Counted from the first letter of the stretch, positions 50,397 through 59,076 are shown. The stretch: DNA of 64,000 nt from Virgibacillus_O sediminis (GCF_042643265.1 NZ_JBHRRZ010000038.1:62001-126000), one strand, 5' to 3'. Numbers and translations: made by a program. The notes: generated by a model not told the origin, from the sequence alone.

Positions 50397-50466
50397 CCAC
50401 TTCACATCCTTCACCTTTGTTTGGAACCGGTTTCATTTAAATGAATATTTTTCTCTGATTGGATGG

Positions 50467-51420
50467 TCACGCTTCGATGGTCAGTTGGTTCTCCTCTTTG
50501 TCCTGTACCGTATCCCCCCAATATGTGTTACCTACACTGCGTTCCTCCTCTGTCCATACAATCGGCTCCCAATCCGGTTCAAAAATCAAATAGCCGCCGC
50601 TGAACAATTCCACCCGGCATCCACTGCCCGGATCCATAACATATAGATACAGTGCTTGGGATATTCCATGTTTTCCAGGCCCAATGAACTTAATTCCTTG
50701 TTCGCTCAAGATATCAGCTGCCCTTAACAGGTCCTGCGAGTCGTCCAGCCAATAGGAAATATGGTGGAACTGATTAGGAGTGGCAGCATTCGGCCGTGGA
50801 CTCAAGGCAATATCGTGTACAAGATTTGTAACGCTCATCCAAGCAGCTTTCATTGGTTCATCTTTGCCGCTCACATATTCACGCAGCTTGAATCCCAGTT
50901 GATTGGCCAAATAGTCATGAATCTCGGAAATATCCATGGAGGTAGCTATGTTGACATGATCAATCCTTCGTGGAGAAATCCCTTTCCTCCAGGATTTATA
51001 TCGCTGGTTCTTTAAAATGGACCGCTTATCTTCCTCTGCCAGAGGTTTATCCATATCATAGTAGATCTCAAAGGCATGCTGGCTTGGCAGTTTGAAACGG
51101 ATTGCTTCTCCCTGGCCTGTTTCCTCCCCTGCCTTTACCCATTCCACCTCGTTCCCCGCTTTCTCAAGCAGCAGTGCAAACCCTTGTACATCTTCTGGCC
51201 GCTTCGCTTTCCATCCTATATGATCTACCTTCGCCTTCTCTCCCGCTTTCAAGGAAAACGTATGATGCTCAAAGTCTCCCCAAGCTCTCATATAAATGGT
51301 ATCGTCCTTTTCTTCTGTCACTTCCAAGCCGATGACATCGCGGAAAAACCAAAGGGATTTATCCAAGTCCGGGGTAACCAACGCAACATGTCCTAATTTA
51401 GCAATCTCTGGTAAAGTCAT
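50467..51420 (-). CDS. extradiol (catechol 2,3-) dioxygenase, VOC family
   Basis: Two-domain type I extradiol dioxygenase of 317 residues that opens a catechol ring next to the diol with Fe(II) and O2. Metal ligands are His155 in RRIDHVN, His220 in QFHHISYW and Glu271 in CRVELFSGGY, at the spacing of BphC-type enzymes. The C-terminal HGISQALYLYVMDPGSG stretch is typical. Start at 51420 follows GAGGAGG. First gene of a seven-gene operon. Very similar throughout to the enzyme at 56172-57125. Confidence 0.93.
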   Translation of the reverse strand: MTLPEIAKLGHVALVTPDLDKSLWFFRDVIGLEVTEEKDDTIYMRAWGDFEHHTFSLKAGEKAKVDHIGWKAKRPEDVQGFALLLEKAGNEVEWVKAGEETGQGEAIRFKLPSQHAFEIYYDMDKPLAEEDKRSILKNQRYKSWRKGISPRRIDHVNIATSMDISEIHDYLANQLGFKLREYVSGKDEPMKAAWMSVTNLVHDIALSPRPNAATPNQFHHISYWLDDSQDLLRAADILSEQGIKFIGPGKHGISQALYLYVMDPGSGCRVELFSGGYLIFEPDWEPIVWTEEERSVGNTYWGDTVQDKEENQLTIEA

Positions 51421-51540
51421 CTGTTGACCTCCTCTTTCATCTATTACTATCAAAAATTATCTTACTTAAAGTTTAGAAAATTTGTTATTCCCTTTCTAGA
51501 GTAAAAAATATTCAACTTCTTCTTCTTTTTAAGAGATTTT

Positions 51541-51680
51541 TATTGGTAGGTGAGTAGATGTATCGGCAGTACGTGCAGGGTATCAGCAGGTGCATGAGTT
51601 TATCTCCAGCACGTGCTGGCTATCGCCTGGTACGCGACCTTTATCGGCAGCCTCTTACCAATCGGCAATAAGCAGTTTGC
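51541..51680. repeat. degenerate 20-bp tandem repeat, about seven units
   Basis: Units begin at 51541, 51561, 51581, 51601, 51621, 51642 and 51661, nearly all with TATCGGCAG-like starts (TATTGGTAG, TATCGGCAG, TATCAGCAG, TATCTCCAG, TATCGCCTG, TATCGGCAG, ATCGGCAAT). The second half of each unit varies, often with ACGTGC or GTGCA. No open frame. It fills the gap between the dioxygenase promoter region and the terminator at 51690. Confidence 0.65.
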
Positions 51681-51689
51681 CGTACACAC

Positions 51690-51720
51690 AAAAAAAGAAT
51701 GCGCGATGCATTCTTTTTTT
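51690..51720. terminator. Rho-independent terminator, probably bidirectional
   Basis: AAAAAAAGAATGC with GCATTCTTTTTTT around a CGCGAT-containing loop: A/T runs flank the stem on both sides, so it can stop transcription in either direction. It ends the hydratase operon 21 bp after the stop at 51742. Confidence 0.8.
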
Positions 51721-51741
51721 AGGGTCTGTTCTATTATCCTG

Positions 51742-52524
51742 TTATTTTTCAAACGCAGCATGAACTGTTCCAAGTCCTAAAAATTCAGCCTTGAATTCAT
51801 CCCCGCCTTCTACATCTACTGCCTTGGAAAGGGCGCCCGCTAGGATTTTTTCTCCTGCTTTAAGAGAGATATCATATTCACCGACAGCATTGGCAAGCCA
51901 TGCTACCGCAGAAATAGGATTCCCCATGACAGCAGCCCCTGTGGCCTCGTCCAGGAATTCTCCATTTCGATATACCTTCATCTCTACATTCGGCAAATCA
52001 ATAGTATCCAGCGAACGGGTTCCTTCTCCAAAAATGGCGCCTGCTGATGAGCCATTATCCGCAACTGTATCCTCAAACTTGATTTTCCAATCGCTGATCC
52101 GGCTGTCAATAATCTCGATTGCCGGAACTACATGGGAAGTTGCATTGATGACATCTTCAGCAGTCACCCCGGGGCCCTTCAAATCTTTATTTAATACGAA
52201 GGCTATCTCAAACTCCACCCTAGGCTTAATGTAGGGGTCTAGGGAGATAACGGAATTATTCTCATGCACCATATCATCCAGCAGATGGCCATAATCAGGC
52301 TGGTCCACATTCAACATCTCCTGCATGGCTTTACTAGTAAGGCCGATTTTCTTCCCTACAATTGCTGCCCCCTTGGCCTTTCTCTCTCGTACATAGCCTA
52401 GTTGGATCTGGTATGCTTCTTGAACGGAAATTCCTCTTGAGGAAAAATGAAATGCTTCTATGGGTTTCTTGGTTCTTTCCGCTTCCACTAAAGAGGAAAC
52501 GGCATCATCAATGGTTACTGGCAT
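51742..52524 (-). CDS. 2-hydroxypenta-2,4-dienoate hydratase (2-keto-4-pentenoate hydratase) family
   Basis: Hydratase of 260 residues in the MhpD/HsaE/XylJ group, adding water to the dienoate released by the C-C hydrolases to give a 4-hydroxy-2-oxo acid. Stretches: GAAIVGKKIGLTSKAMQEMLNVDQPDYGHLLDDM near 51-85, KPRVEFEIAFVLNKDL near 98 (metal ligands ExE), and EIIDSRISDWKIKFEDTVADNGSSAG near 135, all typical. No aldolase (MhpE) or acetaldehyde dehydrogenase (MhpF) gene occurs in the window. It could also be the oxalocrotonate decarboxylase of the same superfamily. Confidence 0.87.
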   Translation of the reverse strand: MPVTIDDAVSSLVEAERTKKPIEAFHFSSRGISVQEAYQIQLGYVRERKAKGAAIVGKKIGLTSKAMQEMLNVDQPDYGHLLDDMVHENNSVISLDPYIKPRVEFEIAFVLNKDLKGPGVTAEDVINATSHVVPAIEIIDSRISDWKIKFEDTVADNGSSAGAIFGEGTRSLDTIDLPNVEMKVYRNGEFLDEATGAAVMGNPISAVAWLANAVGEYDISLKAGEKILAGALSKAVDVEGGDEFKAEFLGLGTVHAAFEK

Positions 52525-52548
52525 GTTTGCACCAACTTTCCGTTAAAT

Positions 52549-53370
52549 TTACGAATATGCGTAGACGGCCCCTTCACGCACCTGATGGCGTAGTGTAACA
52601 GAGACCTCGTCACCGACCTGGCAGCGCACTTCACTGTCTGCCGGAAAATAGATGCGGTTTTGCAAATGCTCTACACATACGTTTGTCATGATAATATCGT
52701 CTTTCGTTTTTACAGTAGCCGTATAGCATCCTGGTGCGGGAAGCATGTAGCAGGAAAATGCCTCGAGGGAGTCGCCATTCCATTGGCCTTTGACTTCATA
52801 CAGCCTTCCAACCAACTGTGGCAGTTCCTCGACATTCCCTTCGGCGATCAACTCGCGAATCCAAGTCGAACTGATTTTCCTTCCCCGATATTCCACTTTT
52901 CCAACCTTTGTCGTCCCTATCCGGCCACCGGCATCTTCTTCCAGGCGGTCAATATTGCCTGCTCCTTTAAAACCGTAGGAAAAATCATAACCTGCAACAG
53001 CATGGATCGTGCCGAACTGAAGAAGATATTGATTGACATAATCCTCCGGAGAGAGGGAGGCGAACGATTTATTGAATGATACAATATAAAACCGGTCGAC
53101 CCCTAGTGATCGGAGCACTTGCGCTTTCTCCTCCAATGGCATGAGGTAGTCAAATGCAACGTCTCCATTGGACAGCACCGTCTTCGGATGCGGGAAGAAG
53201 CTCATAACTGCCAGGGATGCTCCCAGTTCTTCCGCTTTCCTGCCTGCCGTTTTTATCACTTCCTGATGTCCCTTATGAATACCGTCAAAAAAACCTAATG
53301 CAATCACATTCCTGTCGGATTGCCGTTGCCAGTATTCAAGATTTTGTTCATTCAACATAATCGTTTCCAT
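52549..53370 (-). CDS. FAD synthetase (RibF-type) with degenerate riboflavin kinase half
   Basis: 273 residues. The N-terminal FMN adenylyltransferase domain is intact: ALGFFDGIHKGHQEV near 24-38, AVMSFFPHPKTVL near 55, AGYDFSYGFKGAG near 123 and ISSTWIRELIAEGNVEELPQLVGRLY near 163. The C-terminal 80 residues align with the start of riboflavin kinase, but the GFPTAN nucleotide/flavin loop is missing and only the PGCYTATV strand is recognisable. So it probably makes FAD from FMN without making FMN. Start at 53370 preferred over GTG at 53379. Sits between the hydratase and the flavin reductase genes. Confidence 0.85.
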   Translation of the reverse strand: METIMLNEQNLEYWQRQSDRNVIALGFFDGIHKGHQEVIKTAGRKAEELGASLAVMSFFPHPKTVLSNGDVAFDYLMPLEEKAQVLRSLGVDRFYIVSFNKSFASLSPEDYVNQYLLQFGTIHAVAGYDFSYGFKGAGNIDRLEEDAGGRIGTTKVGKVEYRGRKISSTWIRELIAEGNVEELPQLVGRLYEVKGQWNGDSLEAFSCYMLPAPGCYTATVKTKDDIIMTNVCVEHLQNRIYFPADSEVRCQVGDEVSVTLRHQVREGAVYAYS

Positions 53371-53400
53371 TTTTTGCACTCCCTCCGGTCAGACTATTTC

Positions 53401-53883
53401 TTATACAGAAGTTTCTACTTGCTGTTCCTCCAGCCGACGATATTTGCCACAGGAGAAGATAAGCGGCTCTCCCTCTTCCAATTTGACATCGGTAACTCTT
53501 CCCATGAACAGTGTGTGATCACCTTCCACATGCTCTCCTGAAACCTCACAAGATATCTGGGCCAAAGCATTTGGCACGACCGGGACACCGTCCAATCTAT
53601 CAAACTTGAATTCCTGGTCATATTCGATCTGCCCGGCAAAAATCATGGATTCCTTTTGCTGTTCAGCAGACAGGACATTCACCGAGAATGTTTGACTCTG
53701 TTTGATTCTTTCCAGCATGGAGGCATCCTCCTTGATGGAGATGACAACCAGTTTCGGATCCAAGGAAACGGACATAAATGCATTTGCCGTCATCCCATGA
53801 ACCTTTCCCTCAACCTCTGTTGCGATGACATTGACACCTGTTGCGAATTTCCCCATTGCATTACGGAACTGACGATCTTCCAT
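53401..53883 (-). CDS. flavin reductase (HpaC/HsaB type), partner of flavin monooxygenases
   Basis: NAD(P)H:flavin oxidoreductase of 160 residues that supplies reduced flavin to two-component monooxygenases. The family blocks are FRNAMGKFATGVNVIAT at the start, HGMTANAFMSVSLDPKLVVISI near 29-50, FSVNVLSAEQQKES near 66, and EGDHTLFMGRVTDVKLEEGEPLIF near 119. Likely partner of the enzymes at 33256 and 57226. First gene of its operon; GGAGG before ATG 53883; cre box 52 bp upstream. Confidence 0.93.
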   Translation of the reverse strand: MEDRQFRNAMGKFATGVNVIATEVEGKVHGMTANAFMSVSLDPKLVVISIKEDASMLERIKQSQTFSVNVLSAEQQKESMIFAGQIEYDQEFKFDRLDGVPVVPNALAQISCEVSGEHVEGDHTLFMGRVTDVKLEEGEPLIFSCGKYRRLEEQQVETSV

Positions 53884-53934
53884 TGTTGAATTCCTCCTTC
53901 ATATTTTATAAAATCCTAGTCTCCCACTTCCACT

Positions 53935-53948
53935 GGAAAGCGCTAACA
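53935..53948. promoter_or_regulatory. cre box (CcpA site) upstream of flavin reductase operon
   Basis: GGAAAGCGCTAACA fits the cre consensus at 13 of 14 positions, within the 268-bp gap between the regulator and the flavin reductase gene. Confidence 0.6.
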
Positions 53949-54151
53949 TTTTTGACTTATAAAAATGTTTCGCCTTCTTCATTTACAAGTTTGATGAAGT
54001 AACTTAAATATTTATAAAACTTAAACTTTATTGCTTATTTTCTATTCTACGTAGTTGCCCTCCGCATTTCTAGAACAAAAAGTGTTGTTTTCTCGGATAT
54101 TTTCGTTAATATTTACTAGTTTTACTACCGAATAGCAGAAAAACAGGTCCA

Positions 54152-56002
54152 TTACAGCTCGATTTCGTCCAAAGCGATCAGAGAATCCAGGATTAAAAGC
54201 AGTTGGTAGCTTTGTGCTGGATTACGAAGATCCTTGCCTATCAGCTTTTCTATCTTGTTCTTTCTATACGTCAATCCGCTCATCGACAGGGCAAGGTCGT
54301 CCATGGTTTGCTGGAGGTTTCCTCCATTGGAGAGGAATACATACAATGTCCTGGTCAATTCATTATTCTTCTCTTTGTCCGCTTCAAACAACGGCCCCAG
54401 TTCCTTATCTGCCAGTTCTTTAATAATGCTGGTATTCTTGGAGTTGATGAGTACGCCAAGAATGCCCAGGTCTTCATAATCGGCAATTTTCGTTTTCTCG
54501 GATCTCCTCAACGCAATGAGCGCTTTTTCTCGGCTTTCCTCTATTTTCTCAATATCTGTCGCCCTATCACTGACAGCAATCCTGCAAGAAAAAGCAGGAA
54601 GAGCATGCTCCATATGCTGATGCAGTTTTTCCAAGAGCTTCCATACATCCTCTTTTTTGCTCGATTCAGCCGGAATGTACATAGTGATGCTGTTTTCGTA
54701 AAACCCGGTCAATGCTTTATAGCCCTGTATGTCCAGGTATTTCGAGATTGTCTCTACTACTCGTTCGTGAAGACCCTTCTTATTAACCTCCACAACAGCA
54801 ATATAGTACGGTTGGTCAAAATCAAAATTCATATACCGGCCGCGGCTGAGGATCTCTTCCCTGCTTGAATAATCTCCCATTAGCATTTGTTCCAGCAAAT
54901 TCCCTTTCATCTTTTCCAAGGCTTCAAAGCTGGTTTTTTCATTCAAAAGGATCAAGGAGGCAGCATTAGCCATTCTTTCAATAAAGGGCACGTCCTGTTG
55001 TGGATCACGGCTCTTTCCGGCCGGGTACACAAATGTACAATAACCCACCACTTTTTTTTGGAGAAAAATAGGATTGACCAGGCGTACATGGTCCGGCATT
55101 TTCAGTTGGACAGCCTTCCTGAAACGAGGCAGCTCCTGTCCTCTTTTCCTGTTTTCCAGTTCCTCCTGCAGTTCTTCATGGAAGCTCGCAAACTCTTCTT
55201 CGCGGAGGCCGGAATAAGAGATATTCTCAAAGCCAAGGTCCTCTATAGTAACGGGGACATGGAGAGAATCATGGACACTGTTGGCTATCTCTTTCAGATT
55301 GCTCCCATTGGAAACACTCTCTGTCAGCCGCTTATGGAAATCTGCAATCATGTCAATATAATTACGTTCCTTCAGCAGCTGTTCATACGTATACTCCAGC
55401 TCTTCTACAATCGGCTTCTCCTCATAGTACTTCTGCTCCTGCTGTGTCTCTGCATCCCAATCTTCAAGGAGCTTCGTTTCATATATGCATTCCTTGTCTC
55501 CCCTTCCAACACAGCTCGTTTCCACCACTAGGATCTTCTCCTTGGTGACGGTGGACATATAACCATTAGCATATCCGGTCAATGTATGGCAGACAGGAGA
55601 CTTGGAGATTCCATGATGCTTTATATGCTCTTTTGCTTCAAAGGAATCGATCCACTTGCCAATTCCTTGAAAGGATTTGATATCTTCATTCTCCTCCCTC
55701 TCAATCATCCGTTCCGACTGGATATCACCGACATGCCCGGTATTTAAATGGAGAAGGGAGGCCTGCCTCAAGAGAAAATCGAGGGAATCATCCAACTTCA
55801 TTGCTTCTTCTGCATCCCGTGCTCCTAGCCTCCAGCCATAGCGGAGCAGAAAGCCTTTCACCCGGTCCACTCCCAAGTTGTCGATTAATTCCCGCCGCAG
55901 CAGACCAAAAGCCTCTGTGGTGGATAAGATATCCTTGGTATCCTCTTCCCGTTGGACATTGTTTTCTTCTATAGAAACCGAATCCATCCTTTTTGAAACC
56001 AT
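54152..56002 (-). CDS. aromatic-responsive regulator: XylR_N + V4R sensor with PucR-type HTH
   Basis: 616 residues; start at 56002 follows GGAGGATG. N-terminal XylR_N-like ligand domain (about 25-120; LLRRELIDNLGVDRVKGFLLRYGWRLGARDA), V4R domain (about 130-200; HGISKSPVCHTLTGYANGY and SCVGRGDKECIYE with paired Cys), a coiled coil (200-235), a GAF-like middle (240-370), a GGDEF-related PucR segment (380-500) and the C-terminal PucR helix-turn-helix (about 525-605; TLYVFLSNGGNLQQTMDDL). The classic XylR sensor is usually joined to a sigma-54 AAA+ domain; here that domain is replaced, so it should act on ordinary sigma-A promoters. Probable activator of the flanking aromatic genes. Confidence 0.87.
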   Translation of the reverse strand: MVSKRMDSVSIEENNVQREEDTKDILSTTEAFGLLRRELIDNLGVDRVKGFLLRYGWRLGARDAEEAMKLDDSLDFLLRQASLLHLNTGHVGDIQSERMIEREENEDIKSFQGIGKWIDSFEAKEHIKHHGISKSPVCHTLTGYANGYMSTVTKEKILVVETSCVGRGDKECIYETKLLEDWDAETQQEQKYYEEKPIVEELEYTYEQLLKERNYIDMIADFHKRLTESVSNGSNLKEIANSVHDSLHVPVTIEDLGFENISYSGLREEEFASFHEELQEELENRKRGQELPRFRKAVQLKMPDHVRLVNPIFLQKKVVGYCTFVYPAGKSRDPQQDVPFIERMANAASLILLNEKTSFEALEKMKGNLLEQMLMGDYSSREEILSRGRYMNFDFDQPYYIAVVEVNKKGLHERVVETISKYLDIQGYKALTGFYENSITMYIPAESSKKEDVWKLLEKLHQHMEHALPAFSCRIAVSDRATDIEKIEESREKALIALRRSEKTKIADYEDLGILGVLINSKNTSIIKELADKELGPLFEADKEKNNELTRTLYVFLSNGGNLQQTMDDLALSMSGLTYRKNKIEKLIGKDLRNPAQSYQLLLILDSLIALDEIEL

Positions 56003-56107
56003 TCTATCATCCTCCAAGCCTGTTAAAAATATTATCTGATCGAGTCGACTGAAGAGTAAAAACAGGGTTGTGTTTCGGGGGCGTTGTGCAGAAGAAGCAG
56101 AAATGGA

Positions 56108-56151
56108 ATAGCAGGAGCCTGCCACCAATTCAGCGGTCCGCCTCCTGCTAT
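56108..56151 (-). terminator. long-stem hairpin after second extradiol dioxygenase gene
   Basis: ATAGCAGGAG (56108-56117) pairs with CTCCTGCTAT (56142-56151) around a 24-nt loop. The T run after it on the minus strand is weak. It lies 20 bp past the gene stop, before the regulator. Confidence 0.55.
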
Positions 56152-56171
56152 GCCTATTTCATTTCAAATGG

Positions 56172-57125
56172 CTATGCCTTGATTGTCGGGTTATTCTCCA
56201 ATTTATTATCCATCTGGACACCCCAGACGGTAAACCCTACATCCATTTCATCGATGGTCCATTCAATTGGCTCCCAGTCTGGTTCAAAAATCAGATAGCC
56301 TCCCGTGAATAGCTCCACGCGCAAGCCGCTGCCCGGGTCCATCACGTAGATATACATGGCCTGAGAGATCCCGTGTTTGCCTGGACCGGCAAACTTAATG
56401 CCATTCTCAGATAGGATATCCGCAGCCCTGAGTAGATCCCGACTGTCGTCCAGCCAATAGGACATATGATGGATCTGGTTTGGAGTCGGTGACTGTGGAT
56501 CATGACTCACCGCAATATCATGCACAAGGTTGGTGACACTCATCCATGCTCCTACCAGCGATTCATCCGGCGCCTTTACATACTCGCGCATTTTGAAACC
56601 GAGTTTATTGGCCAGAAAGTCGGTGATTACTCTTGCATCTGCAGACGTAAGGATATTTACATGATCGATTCTTCTCGGTGAAACGCCCTTGCGCCAGGAC
56701 TGGTATGTCTGGTTTTTCAGGATAGATTTCCGAGGTTCATCTGCCGGTGTCTTTTCCATCTCAAAGTAGATTTCAAACGTATGCTCACTTGGCAGTTGAA
56801 AACGGATAGCCATTCCCTGGCCTGCCTCTTCCCCTGGCTCCACCCACTCTACAGCCGTTCCGGTTTCACCAAGCAGTTCAGCAAACAATGCCACATCTTC
56901 CGGCCGCTTAGCTTTCCAGCCGATATGGTCCACACGCGGCTCGTTTCCTTTTTTCAGAGAAAGTGTGTGATGTTCGAAATCTCCCCATGCACGCAGATAG
57001 ACGACGCCATCCTTTGTCTCCGTTTCTTCCAGTCCAATGACCTCTTTGAAGAACCAAAGGGACTTTTCCATGTCCGTAGTCTCCAAGGCAACATGACCAA
57101 GCTTTGCAATTTCAGGTATATTCAT
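56172..57125 (-). CDS. extradiol (catechol 2,3-) dioxygenase, VOC family, second copy
   Basis: Two-domain extradiol dioxygenase of 317 residues. Metal ligands His155 (RRIDHVN), His220 (IHHMSYW) and Glu271 (LRVELFTGGY) all present. Same length and nearly the same motif set as 50467-51420, pointing to a duplication inside the locus. The final 25 residues, where the two differ most (DVGFTVWGVQMDNK here), could reflect different substrates. ATG at 57125 after AGGAGG, with a cre box at once upstream. Confidence 0.93.
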   Translation of the reverse strand: MNIPEIAKLGHVALETTDMEKSLWFFKEVIGLEETETKDGVVYLRAWGDFEHHTLSLKKGNEPRVDHIGWKAKRPEDVALFAELLGETGTAVEWVEPGEEAGQGMAIRFQLPSEHTFEIYFEMEKTPADEPRKSILKNQTYQSWRKGVSPRRIDHVNILTSADARVITDFLANKLGFKMREYVKAPDESLVGAWMSVTNLVHDIAVSHDPQSPTPNQIHHMSYWLDDSRDLLRAADILSENGIKFAGPGKHGISQAMYIYVMDPGSGLRVELFTGGYLIFEPDWEPIEWTIDEMDVGFTVWGVQMDNKLENNPTIKA

Positions 57126-57138
57126 CCTAATTCCTCCT

Positions 57139-57152
57139 ATAAAGCGCTTTCA
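57139..57152. promoter_or_regulatory. cre box (CcpA site) upstream of extradiol dioxygenase
   Basis: ATAAAGCGCTTTCA contains the palindromic core AAAGCGCTTT; 12 of 14 consensus positions match. It lies just before the ribosome binding site, so CcpA would act as a roadblock. Confidence 0.5.
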
Positions 57153-57225
57153 AAAACGCTGATTTAATTTATATCTTGATAAACATAAGGGACACTAGAT
57201 AAATTTTTCTTTGGCTTGTCATATC

Positions 57226-58416
57226 TTAGAGGAAATACGTGTTTGGTTCCTGGTCACATAAAACCCTGCCATAGGTTTCAATGAGGCTCGAAGGTGTGAT
57301 AAAGCCATGGAGGTGTAGAGCCATATAATCTCTGTAGACACGTTGCAGCGGATTTTTGTTATAGGCGAAAACCGATCCTGCCCCGGCTACCAGTTCATCG
57401 ATTGCCTCTTTGCAGAGCTTATTCACATAACCGAAATCTGCTTTTACCTTGACGACATCCTTCTGTCCCATTTCTTTGCCGCTTTCTGCAAAGGAATCCA
57501 ACATGTCTGCCGCCCGGTGCAAATGAAGTTCGGCAGAGTCTATTTTCAACTGGGCAGTAGCAATCTGGAAGTGGGTAACCGCGGCCTCTGACTGTTTATC
57601 ATAGAATGTATTGCCGATCCCGGCTTTTCTTACTCTTTCCATATGGATGTCCATCGCTGCTTTGGCCATGCCCAGTGCCGGCACCACAATGGAGAGTGTC
57701 AGTGCTGGGACGAATGGCGTACGATAGACAGGGACATCTTTTAATTCGGGTGCTGTATAATGCCCTTTACTTGCCAGACGGTCAAGGGAAACGCGATGTT
57801 CAGGTACGAATACATTTTCCAGACGGACACTATTGCTGCCGGATCCCTTCAGGCCCATCACATTCCAATCATCCAAAATGGTCGCATCCTTGCTTGGTAC
57901 GATGATGATGGCCATTTCCTTTCCACCATTACCATCATCAACTGGTACACCGAAATACAGCCAGTCGGCATGGAGGCAGCCGGAGACGAATGGCCACTGT
58001 GCTTCCTTGATGAAATAGCCGCCATCCACCTGTTCAATTTCAATTTTGATCGGTTTGAAGTTCCCGGCAAGTATGGGGTTGTCTTTGGTGAAAATTTCAT
58101 CCAGTGCTTGTTTGCCAAAAGCATACGATGCCATGAAACTTCTGATATTAGTAAGCGAAACAAACCATGCAGTTGATCCGCAGCCCCGGCCGATTTCAGT
58201 TGTCACATCAACAAATGTCCGCATATTTTCCTGGTAGCCACCATAGATTTTCGGCTGGAACAGCTTGATGATTCCTTCATTGGTTAGTTCTTCCAATGTG
58301 GCTTCCGGCATTTTTCCTATTGTTTCGGTTTCCTCCGCCCTCTCTCTCAAGTTTGGTATAAGCGAGCTTGCCCGACTGACGAGTTCCTCTCTTGTTACTA
58401 ATGTCTCCTGGCTCAA
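57226..58416 (-). CDS. HsaA-type flavin-dependent monooxygenase, second copy
   Basis: Group D flavin monooxygenase of 396 residues. Same blocks as 33256-34452: QPKIYGGYQENMRT near 53, EIGRGCGSTAWFVSLTNIRSF near 72, PFVSGCLHADWLYFG near 142, DDWNVMGLKGSGSNSVRLENVFVPEHR near 180, and LQRVYRDYMALHLHGFITPSS at the end. Start is TTG at 58416, with GGGAGG well placed. It lies 22 bp after the GntR gene and 100 bp before the extradiol dioxygenase gene, giving the order hydrolase, regulator, monooxygenase, dioxygenase, a compact ring-opening unit. Confidence 0.87.
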   Translation of the reverse strand: MSQETLVTREELVSRASSLIPNLRERAEETETIGKMPEATLEELTNEGIIKLFQPKIYGGYQENMRTFVDVTTEIGRGCGSTAWFVSLTNIRSFMASYAFGKQALDEIFTKDNPILAGNFKPIKIEIEQVDGGYFIKEAQWPFVSGCLHADWLYFGVPVDDGNGGKEMAIIIVPSKDATILDDWNVMGLKGSGSNSVRLENVFVPEHRVSLDRLASKGHYTAPELKDVPVYRTPFVPALTLSIVVPALGMAKAAMDIHMERVRKAGIGNTFYDKQSEAAVTHFQIATAQLKIDSAELHLHRAADMLDSFAESGKEMGQKDVVKVKADFGYVNKLCKEAIDELVAGAGSVFAYNKNPLQRVYRDYMALHLHGFITPSSLIETYGRVLCDQEPNTYFL

Positions 58417-58437
58417 ATATAAAACCTCCCATATTAT

Positions 58438-59076
58438 TTAGGTAGAATAAATATTTTCCAACGACCCTTTCACAAATTCTGCCACCCTGCCCATATGCTT
58501 CTCCATCATTTTTGTTGCCATATCTACGTCCCTGTCTTTCAATGTCTGTAGGATCATCCAATGCTCGGTCTGTGATCTCCGCCGTACTTCTTCCAGAAAT
58601 AACTCGGTTGGAGTTGTTACGTAATTCAGGTAATCCCATAGTTGCTTCGTCATTTGGATCATGTACTCAAGGCCGGATGAATAGATGATGGCGGAATGGA
58701 AATCGACATTCAATTGGGCGTATTGATCACTGGTCAGCTCGGGGTTGTCCATTACCTCCAGGAGCTCTTCCAGTTCCCGAATCTTTTCCTCACTGATTTT
58801 AGAAGCACCGATCCCTGTCATATAAGCATCCAGTCTGACACAGACAAGCAGCCGTTCATAAACTTCCTGTGCATCCGGCCGTTTCACAAATACGCCAACC
58901 TGCGGGATGATATTCAAGAACCCCTCATATTCCAACTGGCGAAGCGCTTTATTTACTGGTGTCCGGCTGAGGCTCAACTCATCCATTATTTGGTTGACAT
59001 TGATGGCACTATCCGTTTTCCATTCCCCATTCAAAATCTGCTGTTTAATGTACTTATAAGCAATATCTTTCTTCAT
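58438..59076 (-). CDS. GntR-family regulator (FadR subgroup)
   Basis: 212 residues: winged helix-turn-helix at 1-65 (ELSLSRTPVNKALRQLEYEGFLNIIPQVGVFV) and a helical FCD ligand domain (75-205). FCD metal/ligand residues appear as Asp in LDAYMTG near 83 and His in NVDFHSAII near 127 and TEHWMIL near 171. Likely a repressor released by an acid or CoA intermediate. Sits between the C-C hydrolase and monooxygenase genes; candidate operators are the inverted repeats at 60114-60223. Confidence 0.92.
   Translation of the reverse strand: MKKDIAYKYIKQQILNGEWKTDSAINVNQIMDELSLSRTPVNKALRQLEYEGFLNIIPQVGVFVKRPDAQEVYERLLVCVRLDAYMTGIGASKISEEKIRELEELLEVMDNPELTSDQYAQLNVDFHSAIIYSSGLEYMIQMTKQLWDYLNYVTTPTELFLEEVRRRSQTEHWMILQTLKDRDVDMATKMMEKHMGRVAEFVKGSLENIYST

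Noticed and set aside
51541..51680. Tandem repeats as a possible CRISPR array
   Set aside because: Units are 20 bp without constant repeat and unique spacer parts, and no cas genes are near.
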